From positions 1 through 64,000 of the forward strand of contig CAYXLI010000027.1 of assembly GCA_964464925.1 (NCBI GenBank): 64,000 nucleotides of DNA, read 5' to 3'. The position numbers were made by a program, and so were the translations under genes. Numbering within the stretch: position 1 is the stretch's first letter; each line of letters begins with the position of its first letter. The notes beneath the pieces are model-generated. The model had not been told where the DNA came from. It worked only from the letters and a program-made list of their open reading frames with translations, and searched no databases. Of the stretch, positions 8,853 to 17,704 are shown one piece after another. The DNA comes from CAYXLI01 sp964464925 (GTDB lineage Bacteria > Acidobacteriota > Terriglobia > Bryobacterales > Bryobacteraceae).

Positions 8853-9568
8853 CGAACCAGGAAAAGAATAGGGGAAAGCATGGCCGCGTCGGCCCACAGC
8901 CTCGTGCCAAGTGCCGAGCCCGGCGCGCGCAAGTTGACGATCAACAGCAACAAGGCGCTGATCCCGCAGGCCGCGAAGATAGCACCCTCGCCTGCGAACA
9001 GCAACAGCACCGCCGCGGTCACTGCGCTCAATGGAGCCAGTTTCGGCCCCAGGACACTCGCTGCATCCTTTCGCCAACGTCCCCGGACTGCCTGTCGCGC
9101 TCCCCATTCGCAGGTCACACAATTCAGCGTGCAAACGCAGGCAAACGCCAGGCAACCGGCCAGCGTGTGCCAGTCGGCACGCAGACTCGCAACCGGCAAC
9201 CAGGTACCCATTGCAAACGTGATCCCGACCAGGATTTCCTTCACTATTAGCACGCGCTGCACGCTATGGTGCACGGCTATCAGATAGACTGCCACCAGTG
9301 TGCCCAAGGCCATTCCCGCCACCAGCAGGATCCGCGGCAACGCCATCGCGCACACGGCGCCGGCGCCCAAAGCGAGCGCAATCGGAATCGCCTCTGTGTG
9401 GCGGCGCTGCCCGTCCAGCCATCGGTCCAGGAGGTAAACGCCCCAGACGACAATGCCCAAGCAGACCAGCGCTGTTGTATTTTGAACGCCTTTCGCCCGC
9501 ATCAGTAAGGCACACCACACGGTTGCCACAATGGGGGCATCGAAGCTCATTTCCTGTAACCAGCGCAT
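8849..9568 (-). CDS. polytopic membrane protein, weakly UbiA prenyltransferase-like
   Basis: A 239-residue protein made almost entirely of hydrophobic spans (about 7-8). A polar loop after the second span contains YLLDRWLDGQ, which resembles the first aspartate-rich motif of UbiA-type prenyltransferases. A later stretch, TLNCVTCEW, sits where the second motif would be but lacks the expected Asp cluster. The UbiA assignment is therefore weak. The stop overlaps the start of a methyltransferase gene (ATGA at 8849-8852). Translation could also start at the inner ATG encoding MSFDAP. Confidence 0.6.
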   Translation of the reverse strand: MRWLQEMSFDAPIVATVWCALLMRAKGVQNTTALVCLGIVVWGVYLLDRWLDGQRRHTEAIPIALALGAGAVCAMALPRILLVAGMALGTLVAVYLIAVHHSVQRVLIVKEILVGITFAMGTWLPVASLRADWHTLAGCLAFACVCTLNCVTCEWGARQAVRGRWRKDAASVLGPKLAPLSAVTAAVLLLFAGEGAIFAACGISALLLLIVNLRAPGSALGTRLWADAAMLSPILFLVR

Positions 9569-9670
9569 CCTATTACTTCCATTGGACTCTATTGCGGCAG
9601 CCTCGGAACATCCAATAGATTCTGTGTGCCCCTCTCTATGTCCGTAACCGCTAAAGCCGCGGAAGCGCGA

Positions 9671-10321
9671 TCAAGACACAATCCCCTTCCTCACGGCGTA
9701 GAGGATCAACTCCGGCACGCTGTGCAGATTCAGCTTCTGCAGCAAATTTCCGCGGTGGGTTTCTACGGTATAGAGACTCAGATTCAACATCTGGGCCACC
9801 TCTTTGTTGGATTTTCCCTCCGCCAGCAGTTGCAGCACTTCTCTCTCTCGATTCGTCAGCAGATCGTAGCTATCCTCTACGTTTCTCTGCTGCATCTGCC
9901 GCATGTAGTCCTCTACTAGCAACTTGCTGATCGCCGGGCTGAAATACGCCTTGCGTTCCTGCACAGCCCGGATCGCCCGGATCAGGTCCCCTTCCGCGGA
10001 GTCCTTCAGCAAGTAGCCTCTCGCGCCCGCCTTCAAAGCTCTCAGAACATAGCTTTCATCGGAATGCATGCTCAGGACCACAATCGCGATCTCCGGATGC
10101 GCCGACACCACCTGGCGAGTGGCTTCAATGCCGTTCAGGTTTGGCATTGCGACATCCATTACAATCACGTCCGGCTCAAGTTTGCGCGCAAGCTCCACAG
10201 TCTCGCGACCGTCTGCTGCCTCTCCCACTACCTCGAAATCGGCCTCACGCTCCAACAGCAGCCGCAGTCCTCCCCGCATCACCACATGGTCGTCGGCTAA
10301 AAGGATGCGGATGGGCTTCAT
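9671..10321 (-). CDS. NarL/FixJ-family response regulator with LuxR-type HTH
   Basis: A 216-residue two-domain regulator. The receiver domain (1-120) has the acidic pair D10-D11 (LLADDH), the phosphoacceptor D56 (VIVMDVAMP), and the conserved Lys in YLLKDSA. The C-terminal LuxR/GerE helix-turn-helix reads LTNREREVLQLLAEG and then TVETHRGNLLQKL. The ATG at 10321 overlaps the stop of the upstream histidine kinase gene (ATGA), so kinase and regulator are made together. It is a DNA-binding transcription factor; the target genes are not evident here. Confidence 0.93.
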   Translation of the reverse strand: MKPIRILLADDHVVMRGGLRLLLEREADFEVVGEAADGRETVELARKLEPDVIVMDVAMPNLNGIEATRQVVSAHPEIAIVVLSMHSDESYVLRALKAGARGYLLKDSAEGDLIRAIRAVQERKAYFSPAISKLLVEDYMRQMQQRNVEDSYDLLTNREREVLQLLAEGKSNKEVAQMLNLSLYTVETHRGNLLQKLNLHSVPELILYAVRKGIVS

Positions 10322-11733
10322 GCCGGGTAAGGAAGCTCCACCGCGAGCAGCGTGCCCCGTCCAGGCGCCGAATCTACGCGAAAATGACCTTTCAGATTCG
10401 CCACACGTTCCTGGATTCCCACCAATCCCATTCCCTTGTGTTGCGCTGGCGCAAACCCTTTCCCGTCGTCCTGGACCCGCAGGAGTAAGCGGCCCGGTTC
10501 CTCCTTCACGGTCACCTCCACATTCTCCGCATCGGCGTGGCGCATGCAATTATTCAGCGCCTCCTGCACGATCCGGTAGACGCATGTCTTGTGTTCCTCG
10601 GGCATATCGTCCGGCACGTTCTGCGCAATTACCTTCACTCGCAACCGCGAGAGCCTCTGCACCTCTCTCGCCTGCCACTCCAGCGCTGGTACCAGCCCCA
10701 GATCATCCAGCATCGAGGGTCTCAGCAGCAATGCCATGTTCCGTACAGCCCGCACGCTATTCTCGGCTAGTGTCCTCAGGGACACCACCTGCTCCTTGGC
10801 TTCCGCGGGAAGCATCGCGCTGAGGTTGCCCAAGCCGATGAGTACAGCCGAAAGCGACTGCCCAACCTCATCGTGCAATTCTCTTGAGATCGCCCTGCGC
10901 TCATTCTCCTGAGCCTCTACCAACCGAATGGAAAGCTCCCTGACTTCCGCGTACCTTGCCGCGGCCTGCCTCTCCAGTACCAGAATTCGCCGCATGCTCA
11001 CCGCGGCAAGCACGCTTCCAACCAGCAGCGTTACCGTCAGCGTGATCACCAGGCGTCTCTGAAACTCTTCAAAGAGGCTCACGACCATTTCGTCCCCCAA
11101 CGTCAGTTGCTCTTCGTTGAGAACATTGATCTGATCCGCAATTCCCAGCATCGCCGTCCGGCGTGGAAACACTTCGTCCCGCAAGAATGCGTAGCCTGCC
11201 TGTCTCCTCTGCTCCGCACCCCATTTCGTGACTGGCTCCAGCAGATCCCAATAGCGGCCAAGCTGTTGGCGTAGCGCTTCCAAGGGGTGTACCTGGTTCG
11301 GAGGCGCCAGCCGCGCATAGGCATCTAAGGCTGTGCTCATCTCGCGTCGAGTCTTTTCGAGACTCTGCCGATTGCGGTTCGCTACACTGGCGTCAGGCTC
11401 CAGCAGATAGTCACGAACCAAGGTTCCGGACAGGTAGACGTTCGACCGTATCTGATCGAGCGAGCGGTTGCGCGCCATGTGCGCCCTTCGGATTCGGTCG
11501 TTATTTTGACGGATGCCGGAAAGATTCCGCACGGAATCGATCCCTATATACGCCATCAACGCCAGCAGCCCCCCGAAACCCAAGGTTAGAATCCAGCGCG
11601 CGTCGATGATCCGGCTTGATGGCACAAGCTTAAATTTAAGTTTACCTGCCTGTAACGCCACTTGGGACACCATGTCCCAGGTCTGTGTCGAAACGGCTAC
11701 ACAATCACCCATCCGTTCGTTGTCAACCCACAC
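10318..11733 (-). CDS. membrane sensor histidine kinase, HisKA_3/NarX type
   Basis: A 471-residue kinase. Two membrane spans (about 46-66 and 228-248) flank an extracytoplasmic helical sensor region of about 160 residues, suggestive of a four-helix bundle. The dimerisation/phosphotransfer motif ENERRAISRELHDEVGQSL contains the phosphorylated His. The HATPase domain has EALNNCMRHA (N-box) and DDGKGF (G1), with a GMGLVGIQERV lid. It phosphorylates the coupled NarL-type regulator. The ligand is unknown. The first 40 residues before the first span are unusual, so a later start such as the ATG at about 11673 is possible. Confidence 0.9.
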   Translation of the reverse strand: MWVDNERMGDCVAVSTQTWDMVSQVALQAGKLKFKLVPSSRIIDARWILTLGFGGLLALMAYIGIDSVRNLSGIRQNNDRIRRAHMARNRSLDQIRSNVYLSGTLVRDYLLEPDASVANRNRQSLEKTRREMSTALDAYARLAPPNQVHPLEALRQQLGRYWDLLEPVTKWGAEQRRQAGYAFLRDEVFPRRTAMLGIADQINVLNEEQLTLGDEMVVSLFEEFQRRLVITLTVTLLVGSVLAAVSMRRILVLERQAAARYAEVRELSIRLVEAQENERRAISRELHDEVGQSLSAVLIGLGNLSAMLPAEAKEQVVSLRTLAENSVRAVRNMALLLRPSMLDDLGLVPALEWQAREVQRLSRLRVKVIAQNVPDDMPEEHKTCVYRIVQEALNNCMRHADAENVEVTVKEEPGRLLLRVQDDGKGFAPAQHKGMGLVGIQERVANLKGHFRVDSAPGRGTLLAVELPYPA

Positions 11734-11786
11734 GTTTTGAGTATGTTAGACTGGCAAATAGAATGCTTTCCCGGTGATTTAGGAAG

Positions 11787-12326
11787 ATGCGCGGTCTGAT
11801 CGCCATTGCCGGATTCTGTTTGGCCATGTTGCCGTGCGCCGGGGCTACGCTCGAAAAGCTTAGTCTCGATGACATGACCCAGAAGGCGACAGCCGTCGTG
11901 AGGGGCCGCGTTCAGGGCTGCTCCGGCGAAGCCCGCGGACCCATCATCTACACCCGCTGCCGCATCGCTGTTTCAGAACAATGGAAGGGGTCCCCCACCG
12001 CCACCGTAGACGTCCGCATCCCGGGCGGCTCTGCCGACGGGCTGACTCAGACATTTTCGGGTACTCCGACCCTGTCAACCGGCGATGAGTACGTTCTTTT
12101 TCTTTGGACCGGCAAGTCAGGCATGACGCAGGTGATTGGTCTCTCCCAGGGCGTGCTGAGCATCCGGACCGACAGAAAGGGTGCAGCAAAGGCCGAGCGG
12201 CAACTGATTACCGAAAAGATGGTGGACGTAAGCGGCAACCCGGTTCAGGACAAGGGGCTTCAGATTAGCGTAAGGGATCTGAAAGATCTCGTTACGAAGG
12301 TCGCGGCAACCGGTGGCGCCGAATGA
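11787..12326 (+). CDS. secreted hypothetical protein, coupled to a matrixin-like protease
   Basis: A 179-residue protein with a clear signal peptide (MRGLIAIAGFCLAMLPCAGA). The mature part is predicted to be beta-rich: it begins with a repeated pattern of short strands, contains VSEQWKGSP and a DEYVLFLW segment, and has two cysteines (CSGE and TRC). No family is recognised with confidence. The stop overlaps the start of the protease gene (ATGA at 12323-12326), so the two products are made together and both exported. It could be a partner, substrate or inhibitor of the protease; this is inference. Confidence 0.7.
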   Translation: MRGLIAIAGFCLAMLPCAGATLEKLSLDDMTQKATAVVRGRVQGCSGEARGPIIYTRCRIAVSEQWKGSPTATVDVRIPGGSADGLTQTFSGTPTLSTGDEYVLFLWTGKSGMTQVIGLSQGVLSIRTDRKGAAKAERQLITEKMVDVSGNPVQDKGLQISVRDLKDLVTKVAATGGAE

Positions 12327-14611
12327 AACGGCTGCTGCAAAGGTCCGGTGTTCTACTTGCCGGATTGACGCTGTTCGCCAATCTCTCACCTGCTTATTAT
12401 TACTACACGCACTACACTACCCGGACCGCTCCCTTTACACCCGTCTATGAAAAATTCGATGTGAGCGCGCTGCCGAACAAAACGGCCACGTTCTACATAT
12501 CGGAACCAACAAACGTTCAGATGGCAACGGGCGACAGCTTCGCTGCGCTCGTCTCGGAAATTCGTGCGGCGGCCAAGGTCTGGAACGATGTGGACACGTC
12601 CGATCTTCGTCTGGCATATGGCGGCATCATCGCACCCAGCACTCAGCAGAGCTACCCGCCCATTCAGATTGTTTTCGATGATGTACCCCCAGGCATCGTT
12701 GCGCTAGGCGGCCCGACGGTCAAAAGCGATTTTAACGGCTCCCTTTTCCCGATCGTCCGCTCCGTGCTGATCATCCGGCCCGACTTCACCAAGCGGCCTA
12801 CTTATACCTACAGCGAAGACTTCTTCGGGACGCTGGTTCACGAATTTGGACACACACTCGGACTGCAACACACCTTTACGTCGAGTGCCATGTCGACCGG
12901 CCTCACGCGAGCCATCAGCAAGGGAAAACCGCTCCTGGCCGATGATATTGCCGCCATCTCCAATCTTTATCCGGCCAAGAGCTTCGGCGCGAACACCGGC
13001 AGCATCGCCGGCCGCGTCACGATGGGCAGCAGTGGTGTCAACGTAGCTTCCGTGGTGGCGATCTCGCCTGGCGGACCGGTCGTTAGCACGCTCACAAATC
13101 CCGACGGCACTTATCAGATCAACGGCCTGCCCGCACGCCAATATTACGTGTACGTCCATCCCCTCCCCCCTGCCGTGCAGGGCGAGACGACGCCCGGAAA
13201 TGTGCAACTCCCTTGGGATGTGAATGGGCGTCAGATAGCCGGTAGCCAAGCGTTCAACACGGTCTTCTACCCGGGTACACGTGACTTGAGCCAGGCGGTC
13301 CTGCTCAACGTGACTGCAGGTTCTACGAATCCGGCCGTCAACTTCATAGTCACTCCGCGCAGCGCAGTACAGCTTCATTCCGTCGTCACCTACGGCTTTC
13401 CCAGTTCCGTCTACATCAAGCCGCCCTACATCAATCCGAACATCCCGTATCTATTCCTTGTCGCTTCAGGCAACGGGTTGGTCGTGAATAGCCAGCCCGC
13501 GCCGGGTCTGAGCGTCAGCGTTCTTTCCGGTGCGGGGCTGAACATCAAGCCGTACTCGCCGGCGCCCGATTCCTATGCGGAGATCGATCTCGACCTTCGT
13601 TCCTTTGCCTTCACTACGGACAGCCCCCGGCACCTTGTCTTCTCCGCGAACAACGACCTCTATGTCCTGCCCAACGCCTATTTTCAAGTGCAGAACCAGC
13701 CGCCGAATATCACGGGTGTGAGCAGGAACTCAGACGGTTCACTCGCGGTTTTCGGGACGAATCTGTCGGCGGACACGCGCGTGTTGCTCGACGGGCTCAC
13801 GGCGATAAACCGTTCCTATGACGATGGGACTGGCAAGCTGACCGTAACTCCTCCACCGGCGCCCGTAGGGTACAAAGGCGCCATCGTTGCCGTAAACGGA
13901 GATGGCCAGAGTTCGCTTTTTCTGCAAGGCGATAACGTCACCAGGTACAGCTATGACACCGCCGACGGAGTGACCGCGTTTGCCGCCATGGCCCCGTCCT
14001 CAACCTTCGTCGCTGCTACCCCGGGTGCTCTGAACGCCGGTACGGAAACTCTCGTCCAGATTGATTCAAATACGCCCGCCTTCCTGGACGGCCAAACGGT
14101 TGTGGGCTTCGGGTCTGCCGATATTCAAGTGAAGCGCGTTTGGGTAGCCAGTCCGACTCGGCTCTATGTAAACATCGCGGTGTCCGCTTCCGCAACGCCC
14201 GGCGTAGGATTGCTGAGCATCACCACCGGCGCCCAACTTATCTCTCAGCCGTTCGCGGTACAGATCCTGGGCTCCACCCGGCTCGCGTCCATCAGCGCGA
14301 ACATGACCGCTCAGCCGAACCTCTCCGCGGGCGCCACAGTCACCGCCACCTTGCTCTCTAACCCAGCCGCATTGAGTTCGTCGGGCGCGACACTCAACCT
14401 GAATGATCAGCCGATTCCGGTTATTGCGGTCAATGGCAATCAGATAACGTTCCAGATTCCCGCGGGCACGCCACTCGGGTTGGCCACTTTGCGGCTTGAC
14501 ATCAACGGCGAGCGCGGCTTGCCGATCGGTCTTCAAATCGATAATCCATCCGCCCAGAGCTCGGCGGCGAGTCCGGCTCCTAATCCTGATTCCTACCATC
14601 CGAGCCACTGA
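12323..14611 (+). CDS. secreted matrixin-like zinc metalloprotease with carboxypeptidase-regulatory and TIG/TIGR03437-like domains
   Basis: A 762-residue exported protein. After a signal peptide (about 1-24), the protease domain contains HEFGHTLGLQH, giving zinc ligands H173, H177 and H183 with catalytic E174 and a Met-turn (SSAM190). That is the metzincin pattern. Residues about 231-305 form a carboxypeptidase-regulatory-like beta domain (GSIAGRVT, DGTYQINGLP). The rest (about 370-745) is beta-rich, with segments like FGTNLSADTRVLLDG and VTPPPAP that fit TIG/IPT folds, and ends in a repeat-like domain common in Solibacter secreted proteins. It probably degrades extracellular protein. Translation is coupled to the preceding secreted protein. 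Confidence 0.85.
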   Translation: MKRLLQRSGVLLAGLTLFANLSPAYYYYTHYTTRTAPFTPVYEKFDVSALPNKTATFYISEPTNVQMATGDSFAALVSEIRAAAKVWNDVDTSDLRLAYGGIIAPSTQQSYPPIQIVFDDVPPGIVALGGPTVKSDFNGSLFPIVRSVLIIRPDFTKRPTYTYSEDFFGTLVHEFGHTLGLQHTFTSSAMSTGLTRAISKGKPLLADDIAAISNLYPAKSFGANTGSIAGRVTMGSSGVNVASVVAISPGGPVVSTLTNPDGTYQINGLPARQYYVYVHPLPPAVQGETTPGNVQLPWDVNGRQIAGSQAFNTVFYPGTRDLSQAVLLNVTAGSTNPAVNFIVTPRSAVQLHSVVTYGFPSSVYIKPPYINPNIPYLFLVASGNGLVVNSQPAPGLSVSVLSGAGLNIKPYSPAPDSYAEIDLDLRSFAFTTDSPRHLVFSANNDLYVLPNAYFQVQNQPPNITGVSRNSDGSLAVFGTNLSADTRVLLDGLTAINRSYDDGTGKLTVTPPPAPVGYKGAIVAVNGDGQSSLFLQGDNVTRYSYDTADGVTAFAAMAPSSTFVAATPGALNAGTETLVQIDSNTPAFLDGQTVVGFGSADIQVKRVWVASPTRLYVNIAVSASATPGVGLLSITTGAQLISQPFAVQILGSTRLASISANMTAQPNLSAGATVTATLLSNPAALSSSGATLNLNDQPIPVIAVNGNQITFQIPAGTPLGLATLRLDINGERGLPIGLQIDNPSAQSSAASPAPNPDSYHPSH

Positions 14612-14642
14612 GCAGTTCCGAATTCCTGCTATCATCCACCCT

Positions 14643-15338
14643 ATGCAGCCTGAGCTTGTTGCCGGTGCCCTTCCAGAAGTACGAGCCGCGTTTATCCGCC
14701 GCACATATGCCCATCTCGGCGGTGCCATCTTGGCATTCGCAGCGCTGGAAGCCCTTCTCTTTCAGACACCACTTCCCTTGGCAACCGTGACCGCCCTCGG
14801 CGGCAGCCGCTTCAGTTGGATGATCGTCCTCGTCGCGTTCATGGGTGTTTCCTGGGTAGCCGAGCGCTGGGCTACCTCAGGTTCGTCGATCGGCATGCAG
14901 TATGCCGGACTTGGCCTCTATGTAGTCGCCGAGGCGATCATCTTCATGCCGCTTCTTATGCTCGCCGCGGCGCTCTGCGGCCCGGATACCATCCTGTCAG
15001 CCGCACTGCTCACGCTTGTGCTCTTCAGCGGGCTGACGTTCGTTGTCTTTACGACGCGGAGCGACTTCACCTGGCTCGGCGGCACGCTCAAGATCCTGTT
15101 CTTCGTCGCACTCGGGATCATCGTCCTCAGCATGATCTTCGGCTTCACGCTCGGCGTCCTGTTCTCCGCCGTGATGGTTGTCCTCGCCGGAGGCGCAATC
15201 CTTTACAACACATCGAACGTGCTGCACCGCTATGGTCCGGAACAGCATGTGGCCGCGTCGTTGTCCTTATTCGCATCCGTCGCGCTGCTCTTCTGGTATA
15301 TCCTGCGCATCTTCCTCGGCTTCTCCCGCCGAAGCTGA
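14643..15338 (+). CDS. BAX inhibitor-1 (YccA/YbhL) family membrane protein
   Basis: A 231-residue protein with about seven membrane spans and the TMBIM/BI-1 pattern: the N-terminal VRAAFIRRTYAHLGGAI, then loops between spans, and the C-terminal GGAILYNTSNVLHRY. Bacterial members act as membrane channels or protease modulators (YccA inhibits FtsH in E. coli), but the role here is unproven. The ATG at 14643 gives the conserved N-terminus; the longer frame from 14496 overlaps the upstream protease gene. The stop directly abuts the end of the convergent cobA-hemD gene. Confidence 0.9.
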   Translation: MQPELVAGALPEVRAAFIRRTYAHLGGAILAFAALEALLFQTPLPLATVTALGGSRFSWMIVLVAFMGVSWVAERWATSGSSIGMQYAGLGLYVVAEAIIFMPLLMLAAALCGPDTILSAALLTLVLFSGLTFVVFTTRSDFTWLGGTLKILFFVALGIIVLSMIFGFTLGVLFSAVMVVLAGGAILYNTSNVLHRYGPEQHVAASLSLFASVALLFWYILRIFLGFSRRS

Positions 15339-16811
15339 TCAGGAGCCGGCGAGCACGGCCTCGACGAGCGCATCCATACTCGCGGTTTTCGCCTCGGCCG
15401 TTACAGGCAACCCGTGCATGCGCAACGTCTCGCTCGTGACGGGACCGATAGACGCCGTCCGCACGCCTTCGAGCGCCGTCGGGCCCACCAGCGCCAGCAG
15501 GTTCTTCACCGTGGAACTGCTCGTGAACGTAACCCAATCGGGCCTACGCTTTCCGCCGAAGATCTTAGAGGCACTTTCCGCTGCTTCCCGGGGCACCACG
15601 TTCCGGTACGCATCGATCACATCCACCACTGCCCCACGATTCCGGAGCGCCTCAGGCACCACTTCCCGGGCCGCGGACGCACGCGGCAGCAGCACCCTTG
15701 CGCCTTCCATTTCGAAGGGAGCGAACGCCTCCACCACGCTCTCCGCCACGGCCCGGGCGGGCAGCAGGTCAACCTTCATATGGCATGCGCGCAGAGCCGC
15801 TGCCGTCGCTGGCCCGATCGCGCACAGGTTTCCGGCAAACGCCCGCCAGTCGAAGCCCGACGCGTCCATACGCTGGAGGAAGTACTCCACCGCGTTCGCA
15901 CTCGTGAAGATTAGCCAGTCGTACTCGCCAAGCCTCTGCAGCGCCCCATCCAACGCGCCGTAATCCTCTAGAGGAGCCATCTCGATCACCGGCAACTCGA
16001 TCACCTCGGCCCCCATCTCATGCAGCATCAGGCTCAAGTCCGAGGCCTGCTCGCGGGCGCGCGTTACCACTACCTGCTTCCCGTGCAGCGGCAGTCTCTC
16101 GAACCAGTCGAGCTTCTTCCGCAGCGAAACCACGTCGCCCACAATGACGGTCGCCGGGGGCTTCATTCCCGCACTCGCATCCGCCAGTGTGCCCAGCGTC
16201 GCTTGCACTGTCTGCTGATCGGGACGGGTTCCCCATCGGACGGCCATGGCCGGCGTACCCGGAGAACGTCCCGATTCCAGCAGCTTCTCCACAATCTCCG
16301 GCAGGAAATGCAGCCCCATGAAGATCACCAACGTTTCCGAGGTGCCGAAGCGCGCCCAGTCGATTCCTTCGAGCGTGTGTCCCGTCACGAACGTCACTAC
16401 CGACGTATGTTCCCGGTGTGTGAGCGGCACGCCCGTGTACGCCGCAATGCCGAGTGGTGCGGTCACGCCAGGTACGACCTCGTAGGGAATGCCAGCTTCC
16501 GCCAGAGCCTCTACTTCTTCTCCACCCCGCCCGAAAATGAACGGATCCCCGCCTTTCAATCGCACCACGTTCTTTCCTAGCCGCGCCTGCTCCAGCAACA
16601 TTTCCGTGATGTCCTGTTGTGGGAACGTGTGATCGGCGCGCTTTTTGCCAACGTAGATCCTTTCGGCATCGCGCGGAGCCAAATCCAGCAGGGCAGCGTT
16701 CGCCAGGTGATCGTACAAAATCACATCGGCTTTCTCGATCACGCGTTTGCCCTTCAGCGTAAGCAATTCCGGATCGCCCGGACCCGCACCCACCAGGTAG
16801 ACCTTTTTCAT
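15339..16811 (-). CDS. cobA-hemD: uroporphyrinogen-III C-methyltransferase / uroporphyrinogen-III synthase fusion
   Basis: A 490-residue bifunctional protein. Residues 1-240 are a CobA/SUMT-type methyltransferase (VYLVGAGPGDPELLTLKG, GGDPFIFGRGGEE, VVPGVTAP) that makes precorrin-2 from uroporphyrinogen III. Residues about 245-488 are HemD (KQVVVTRAREQ, LIFTSANAVEYF, WVTFTSSSTVKN), which closes hydroxymethylbilane to uroporphyrinogen III. Its ATG overlaps the hemC stop (ATGA). It is the last gene of the hem operon. The fusion places the branch point to sirohaem and B12 on one chain and fits the nearby sirohaem-dependent reductase. Confidence 0.95.
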   Translation of the reverse strand: MKKVYLVGAGPGDPELLTLKGKRVIEKADVILYDHLANAALLDLAPRDAERIYVGKKRADHTFPQQDITEMLLEQARLGKNVVRLKGGDPFIFGRGGEEVEALAEAGIPYEVVPGVTAPLGIAAYTGVPLTHREHTSVVTFVTGHTLEGIDWARFGTSETLVIFMGLHFLPEIVEKLLESGRSPGTPAMAVRWGTRPDQQTVQATLGTLADASAGMKPPATVIVGDVVSLRKKLDWFERLPLHGKQVVVTRAREQASDLSLMLHEMGAEVIELPVIEMAPLEDYGALDGALQRLGEYDWLIFTSANAVEYFLQRMDASGFDWRAFAGNLCAIGPATAAALRACHMKVDLLPARAVAESVVEAFAPFEMEGARVLLPRASAAREVVPEALRNRGAVVDVIDAYRNVVPREAAESASKIFGGKRRPDWVTFTSSSTVKNLLALVGPTALEGVRTASIGPVTSETLRMHGLPVTAEAKTASMDALVEAVLAGS

Positions 16812-17701
16812 ACCGACGTCAGGATCTCTCGCGCACCGGCTTCCTGCAGCTTGCCTGCAAGCGTGAATCCGAGGGCCTCCGCATCCGCGGCGTCACCCTC
16901 CACCTCGTCCTTCACCATACGCTGGCCGTCCGGAGAGATTACGATCCCGCGTACATGCAAGCGCCCATCCGTAACCTTGCCGTACGCTCCAATCGGCACC
17001 TCGCAACCGCCGCCCAGGCGAGCCAGTACCGCACGTTCCGCCGTGACCGCGGCGCGTGTCTCGGCATTGTCCAGCTTCGCCACGGTTTCGTACCCTGCCC
17101 CGCCATCCAGACGCGTCTCGATCGCAAGCGATCCCTGTCCCACGGCCGGACACATCTGCTCTACGCTCAAGTACTGCCGGATGTGCTCGTGCAGCCCCAG
17201 CCGCCGCAGTCCGGCCGCTGCGAGGACGATCGCGTCGTACTGCCCGTCTTGCAGCTTCCGTATGCGAGTATCCACGTTGCCGCGAATGGCTTCGATTCGT
17301 AAATCCGGCCGCATGGCCTTCAACTGCGCGACACGCCGGAGCGATCCTGTTCCCACGCGCTCTTCGGGCTTCAACTCGTCCAGCGTCTTTCCGAGCAGCA
17401 CATCCCGAACATCTTCGCGCTCCGGCGTGGCTGTCAGGCTGAGCCCTTCCGGCAACACCGTCGGCATGTCCTTCAGGCTGTGAACGGCAAGGTCGATTGT
17501 CCCTGCTAGCAGCGCCTCTTCGATTTCCTTCGTGAAGACGCCCTTATTCCCAACCTCTTTCAGCGGCACGTCGGTGCGCAGATCGCCGCTCGTCTTGATC
17601 ACTTCAATCCGGCATTCGTACCCGAGTACTTCGAGCACACTTTTCACATGGTTAGCCTGCCAGAGGGCCAGCTTCGATCCACGGCTTCCAATAGTCAACA
17701 C
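16808..17701 (-). CDS. hemC: porphobilinogen deaminase (hydroxymethylbilane synthase)
   Basis: A 297-residue enzyme that joins four porphobilinogens. It opens with TIGSRGSKLALWQA, contains HSLKDMPT and GTGSLRRVAQL, and has the dipyrromethane-cofactor cysteine in ARLGGGCEVPIGAY. Length is normal. It lies 3 bp after hemA and overlaps cobA-hemD by 4 bp (ATGA), giving the order ccsA-hemA-hemC-cobA/hemD in one operon. Confidence 0.96.
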   Translation of the reverse strand: MLTIGSRGSKLALWQANHVKSVLEVLGYECRIEVIKTSGDLRTDVPLKEVGNKGVFTKEIEEALLAGTIDLAVHSLKDMPTVLPEGLSLTATPEREDVRDVLLGKTLDELKPEERVGTGSLRRVAQLKAMRPDLRIEAIRGNVDTRIRKLQDGQYDAIVLAAAGLRRLGLHEHIRQYLSVEQMCPAVGQGSLAIETRLDGGAGYETVAKLDNAETRAAVTAERAVLARLGGGCEVPIGAYGKVTDGRLHVRGIVISPDGQRMVKDEVEGDAADAEALGFTLAGKLQEAGAREILTSV

Positions 17702-17704
17702 TGT

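Noticed and set aside
8193..9155. A 320-residue methyltransferase starting at 9155.
   Set aside because: The first 101 residues are antisense-free but basic/Gly-rich junk lying inside the neighbouring membrane-protein gene; the ATGA overlap at 8849-8852 marks the real start.
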